Below are positions 61,142-64,000 of a stretch of 64,000 bases of DNA, piece after piece. The translations under genes were made by a program, and so were the position numbers. This DNA is from PGYR01 sp040264895 (GTDB taxonomy: Bacteria; Bacteroidota; Ignavibacteria; Kapaibacteriales; UBA2268). The DNA lies in NCBI GenBank assembly GCA_040264895.1, contig JBDQHL010000001.1, positions 1 to 64,000 on the forward strand, in the 5' to 3' direction. Position 1 is the stretch's first letter; every line of letters begins with the position of its first letter. Below the pieces are notes generated by a model. The model was not told the DNA's origin, did not search any database, and was given only the letters and a program-made list of their open reading frames with translations.

Positions 61142-62662
61142 ATGGATAAAAATGTAATCATTATAGGATCTGGTGCTGGAGGTCTTTCTTCAGCAATTCT
61201 TCTAGCAAAAAAAGGCTATGATGTAACTGTAATTGAAAAAAATGATAGTTTTGGAGGTAGAGGTGGAGTATTTACTGCCAAAGGATTTCAATTTGATATG
61301 GGACCATCTTGGTACTTAATGCCAGATATTTTTGAACATTTCTATTCTCTTGTAGGAGAAAACATCAATGATTATTTTAGTTTAAAGAGACTTGATCCTT
61401 CTTACAAAATTTGGTTCGAAGAACAAAAAAATCCCATAGAAATGACATCTGATTTAAAAAAAGATGCCAAGCTATTTGAATCTTATGAGCCTGGGGTCAT
61501 GAAGAAAATAAATGTTTACCTCAAAGAAGCAGCAGCAAAATATAATATTTCGAAAAACACTTTTATTTATAAACCTTTTGATACTGTTTTAGATTTTTTT
61601 GACAGCAAAACGATATTTTTATGGACAAAATTCTCTGTCGTTTCCTCTTTACACAAGCATATTGCAAAGTATGTAAAACATCCTTTGATTAGAAAAATCC
61701 TTCAATATCCTTTGCTTTTTTTAGGAACTTCACCATATAAAGCTCCAGCTGTATATTCTCTTATGAATCATATTGATTTTGAAATGGGTGTTTTTTACCC
61801 AATGGGTGGAATGACAAAAATATTTGAAACATTATACAGCATAGCTAAAAAAAATGGAGTTAAATTTGTGTTTAACAGTCCTGTAGATAAGATTATTGTA
61901 AAAGACAAAATAGCTGTTGGTGTGTCAACAAATGGAACAAATATTATGGCTGACATCATTATTTCAAATGCAGATTATCAATTTACAGAAATGCAATTAC
62001 TAGATAAAAAAAATAGACAGTTTTCTGAAAATTACTGGAATAGCAGAACCTTAGCTCCTTCTGGATTTATTATATATTTAGGTGTAAAAAAACAATTTAA
62101 AGAGCTAAAACATCATAACCTATTCTTTGCTGAGAAATGGAAGAAAAGTTTTGAAGATATTTTTAAAGGTAAAACCCTTCCAGAAAGTCCGTCGTATTAC
62201 ATTTGTGCACCTAGTAAAACAGATCCATCTGTAGCACCAGAAGATTGCGAAAATCTTTTTGTTTTAGTACCAACAGCTACAAATTTAAAGCTTGATGAAA
62301 AAACCATTAAAAATTATAGAGATAAAATCTTAAACCACATGACCAAGACTATGAATTTAGAAGGTTTAGAAGAAAACATTATTTTTGAACGTATTTTTAC
62401 TGGTCAAGACTTTTCTAAATATTACAATGCTTATAAAGGTACAGCGCTAGGTTTGGCTCAAAACCTAAGTCAAACAGCTGTTTTTCGTCCAAAAACTCAT
62501 TCTAAAAAAGTAAAAAATTTATATTACACAGGAGCAAATACTAATCCTGGTATTGGTGTTCCTATGTGTATTATAAGTTCACAAATTGTTTACAAACGAA
62601 TTCATGGTATTACGCACGGCGCACCATTATCTGTTGAAGATACAAAATTTGAAAATAATTAA
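61142..62662 (+). CDS. CrtI/CrtD-type carotenoid desaturase
   Basis: A 506-residue FAD-dependent carotenoid desaturase. The dinucleotide-binding motif IIGSGAGGLSSAILLAKKGY begins at residue 5, and the C-terminal family signature reads YYTGANTNPGIGVPM. By family alone it could desaturate phytoene or, like haloarchaeal CrtD, a C50 intermediate (3,4-desaturation). The ATG at 61142 is preferred; a TTG at 61130 is also in frame. Its stop adjoins the next ATG with no gap. Codon choices look more like Flavobacteriia than neighbouring genes (impression, not measured). Confidence 0.85.
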   Translation: MDKNVIIIGSGAGGLSSAILLAKKGYDVTVIEKNDSFGGRGGVFTAKGFQFDMGPSWYLMPDIFEHFYSLVGENINDYFSLKRLDPSYKIWFEEQKNPIEMTSDLKKDAKLFESYEPGVMKKINVYLKEAAAKYNISKNTFIYKPFDTVLDFFDSKTIFLWTKFSVVSSLHKHIAKYVKHPLIRKILQYPLLFLGTSPYKAPAVYSLMNHIDFEMGVFYPMGGMTKIFETLYSIAKKNGVKFVFNSPVDKIIVKDKIAVGVSTNGTNIMADIIISNADYQFTEMQLLDKKNRQFSENYWNSRTLAPSGFIIYLGVKKQFKELKHHNLFFAEKWKKSFEDIFKGKTLPESPSYYICAPSKTDPSVAPEDCENLFVLVPTATNLKLDEKTIKNYRDKILNHMTKTMNLEGLEENIIFERIFTGQDFSKYYNAYKGTALGLAQNLSQTAVFRPKTHSKKVKNLYYTGANTNPGIGVPMCIISSQIVYKRIHGITHGAPLSVEDTKFENN

Positions 62663-63526
62663 ATGAAATATTTCTATTGGATTCTCAGTATAAGCAGACC
62701 TAGGTTTTGGCCCTATCTTGCAGGACCTTGGGCAGTCGGGATGGTCACTGCATCAGATTCTATAAAAGATTTTCAGAGCACTATGTTTTGGTCTGGTTTA
62801 TTATTCTTTCTTTGGCCTGCCAACTTTATTCTTTATGGTATAAATGACTATGCAGATGGAGACACAGATCAATACAATCCAAAAAAGCAACAATATGAAA
62901 ACCTTTACAATACAAAACAGAACAAACATTTATTAATTATACTTGCAGCTTTAGCTATAGTTTCTTTTGTATTTGTTTCCTATTTTCCAAGTTTTGAAGC
63001 TCAACTAGTTTTTGTATTATGGTTATTTTTATCTATTTTCTATTCCGTTCGTCCTTTACGATTTAAAGCAAGGTTGTTTATAGATTCTCTTTCTAATTTA
63101 CTTTATATTCTACCTGGAATTATGGCATTTTTAATTTTTCAACCCTTAGAAAATCTCTCTTGGCCTTTAGTTTTTGCAGCGTGGGTTTGGGCTATGGGAA
63201 TGCACTTATTTTCTGCCTTACCAGACATTAGAGCAGATAAGGCCGCTAAAGTAAAGACAACAGCTGTTTGGCTTGGTTTTAAAAAAGCCACTTTACTCAC
63301 TTTGCTTTATTACAGTATAGCCGCATTACTTTGTGCAATGTATGCTAATATTTGGCTTGGTCTATTAGCATTCATTAGCTATTGTATTCCCACAGCTTAT
63401 ATCTATTTCACATCAAACACCCATGGTGTATTTCTTATTTACAAAAAATTTCCTTTTATAAATTTAATCAATGGAGCAGCTCTATTCATCTACGTAATTT
63501 TCGAATACGACTTACTTATTTCTTAA
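62663..63526 (+). CDS. UbiA-family prenyltransferase, lycopene elongase-like
   Basis: A 287-residue integral-membrane prenyltransferase with about eight helices. The first aspartate motif is NDYADGDTDQYNP and the second DIRADKAAKVKTTAVWLG. Placed between a CrtI-type desaturase and CruF, it matches haloarchaeal LyeJ (lycopene elongase/hydratase), which adds C5 units to lycopene, better than chlorophyll- or quinone-pathway UbiA enzymes. The C50 role is inferred from context. Zero-base gap to the desaturase gene and one-base gap to the next gene. Confidence 0.8.
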   Translation: MKYFYWILSISRPRFWPYLAGPWAVGMVTASDSIKDFQSTMFWSGLLFFLWPANFILYGINDYADGDTDQYNPKKQQYENLYNTKQNKHLLIILAALAIVSFVFVSYFPSFEAQLVFVLWLFLSIFYSVRPLRFKARLFIDSLSNLLYILPGIMAFLIFQPLENLSWPLVFAAWVWAMGMHLFSALPDIRADKAAKVKTTAVWLGFKKATLLTLLYYSIAALLCAMYANIWLGLLAFISYCIPTAYIYFTSNTHGVFLIYKKFPFINLINGAALFIYVIFEYDLLIS

Positions 63527-63527
63527 A

Positions 63528-64000
63528 ATGAAAAAAATACAAACATATACATTGCTATTATCATTTCTTATGGTGTTCATAGGATACTTTGCGTACACAG
63601 CTCGAAATGATTATTTCTCTATTATCCCAATGATTTTATTGGCTGTTCCTGCTTATATTGCCTTACTTAGAACAAACCTTCGAAAAGGGCTTATTTTTAT
63701 ACTTATTTTAAGCTGCTATGCCACTGGAATTGAAGCATTAAGTATTACTACATCTTTTCCTTATGGACCTTTTGAATATAATGCACAATTAGGGTACAAA
63801 CTATTTGGTTTAGTTCCTTGGTCTGTAAGTCTTGGTTGGGTCCCATTAGTTATTGGGACTGCTGCCATTAGTAGCTGGCTGTTTAAAATACGGAAAGCCC
63901 AGTTTTTAGCAAGTGTCTTCCTCTTGGTAGTATCAGATTTGGTAATAGATCCAGGAGCAGTATTAATGAATTTTTGGACTTGGACCAATCCGGGCTTATA
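63528..64000 (+). CDS. CruF-type carotenoid biosynthesis protein, 3' truncated by window
   Basis: The first 157 codons of a membrane protein, with the window ending in the gene. Helix-rich sequence with TSFPYGPFEYNAQLGYKLFG and SDLVIDPGAVLMNFWTW matches CruF/DUF422 carotenoid hydratases (2-hydroxylases). In haloarchaea this protein hydrates bisanhydrobacterioruberin to bacterioruberin. It starts one base after the prenyltransferase stop (TAA-A-ATG). The downstream part is unseen. Confidence 0.8.
   Translation, partial: MKKIQTYTLLLSFLMVFIGYFAYTARNDYFSIIPMILLAVPAYIALLRTNLRKGLIFILILSCYATGIEALSITTSFPYGPFEYNAQLGYKLFGLVPWSVSLGWVPLVIGTAAISSWLFKIRKAQFLASVFLLVVSDLVIDPGAVLMNFWTWTNPGL

Noticed and set aside
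1..64000. tRNA, rRNA, CRISPR array, riboswitch or replication origin
   Set aside because: None was recognised on either strand by eye; a covariance search would be needed to exclude small RNAs.

Overview
The window is low-GC DNA from a Gram-negative bacterium of the Bacteroidota / Ignavibacteriota / Kapaibacteriota (FCB) side of the tree. The evidence is as follows. At least five secreted proteins end in a type IX secretion (Por/T9SS type A) sorting domain (genes at 4715, 23104, 40443, 42835 and 52470). There is a GWxTD-domain protein, a DUF3098 protein, a TPR-DUF3857-transglutaminase giant, a TonB-dependent receptor with a carboxypeptidase-like N-terminal domain, and several promoters resembling the Bacteroidota TAnnTTTG box. 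No rRNA, tRNA, CRISPR array or transposase was seen.

Layout. 1-10.3 kb (+ strand): rRNA methyltransferase, DnaQ-type exonuclease, GWxTD protein, ispD, a fibronectin-III T9SS protein, a C69 dipeptidase, DUF3098 and era. 10.3-11.6 kb: an orphan Mrr-type endonuclease with its own promoter, followed by a palindrome arm that looks cassette-associated. 11.6-17.8 kb (- strand): FMN reductase with an odd start, DEAD-box helicase, small membrane protein, Bor-like lipoprotein, and a gapless fbp-tatC-polyprenyl synthase operon. 17.9-23 kb: NmrA-type SDR, MATE pump, mscL, acyP, an orphan FlhB C-terminal fragment, csbD and small membrane proteins. 23-33 kb: T9SS protein, TPR/transglutaminase protein, a frameshifted GNAT gene, a beta-barrel protein and aspS. 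33.3-37.1 kb (- strand): an overlapping five-gene set holding a ZnuD-like TonB receptor, MazG, two related lipoproteins (one His/Asp/Glu-rich) and a small His/Cys exported protein; I read it as a metal-uptake operon. 37.5-43.6 kb: membrane and DUF6265 proteins, an aromatic amino acid decarboxylase overlapping a GNAT gene, a peptidase-C25-like T9SS protein and a repeat-rich intergenic region. 43.8-52.4 kb (- strand): sigma-54 activator, rhodanese, patatin-Omp85 and DJ-1 in one operon, then a TPR pseudogene, sugar kinase, DUF3108 and S41 protease. 52.4-60.8 kb: a large T9SS protein, TrmH, an MqnA-like protein, thiamine pyrophosphokinase, fRMsr, a redoxin/DsbD-alpha pair and a CADD-like protein. 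61.1-64 kb: three carotenoid genes, the last one cut by the window end.

Most notable points. (1) The carotenoid genes at the right end are ordered desaturase (CrtI/CrtD), UbiA-type lycopene elongase, CruF. This is the gene set and order used for C50 bacterioruberin synthesis in haloarchaea, and it is unexpected here. (2) The putative metal operon at 33.3-37.1 kb pairs a ZnuD-like receptor with two paralogous lipoproteins. (3) A 46-bp dispersed repeat occurs three times with compensating stem changes, and a 64-bp nested palindrome lies next to one copy. (4) The FMN reductase appears to need an AUA start codon. (5) An orphan FlhB C-terminal fragment, a TPR pseudogene whose two stops both sit at expected tyrosines, and a frameshifted GNAT gene mark decay or sequence error.
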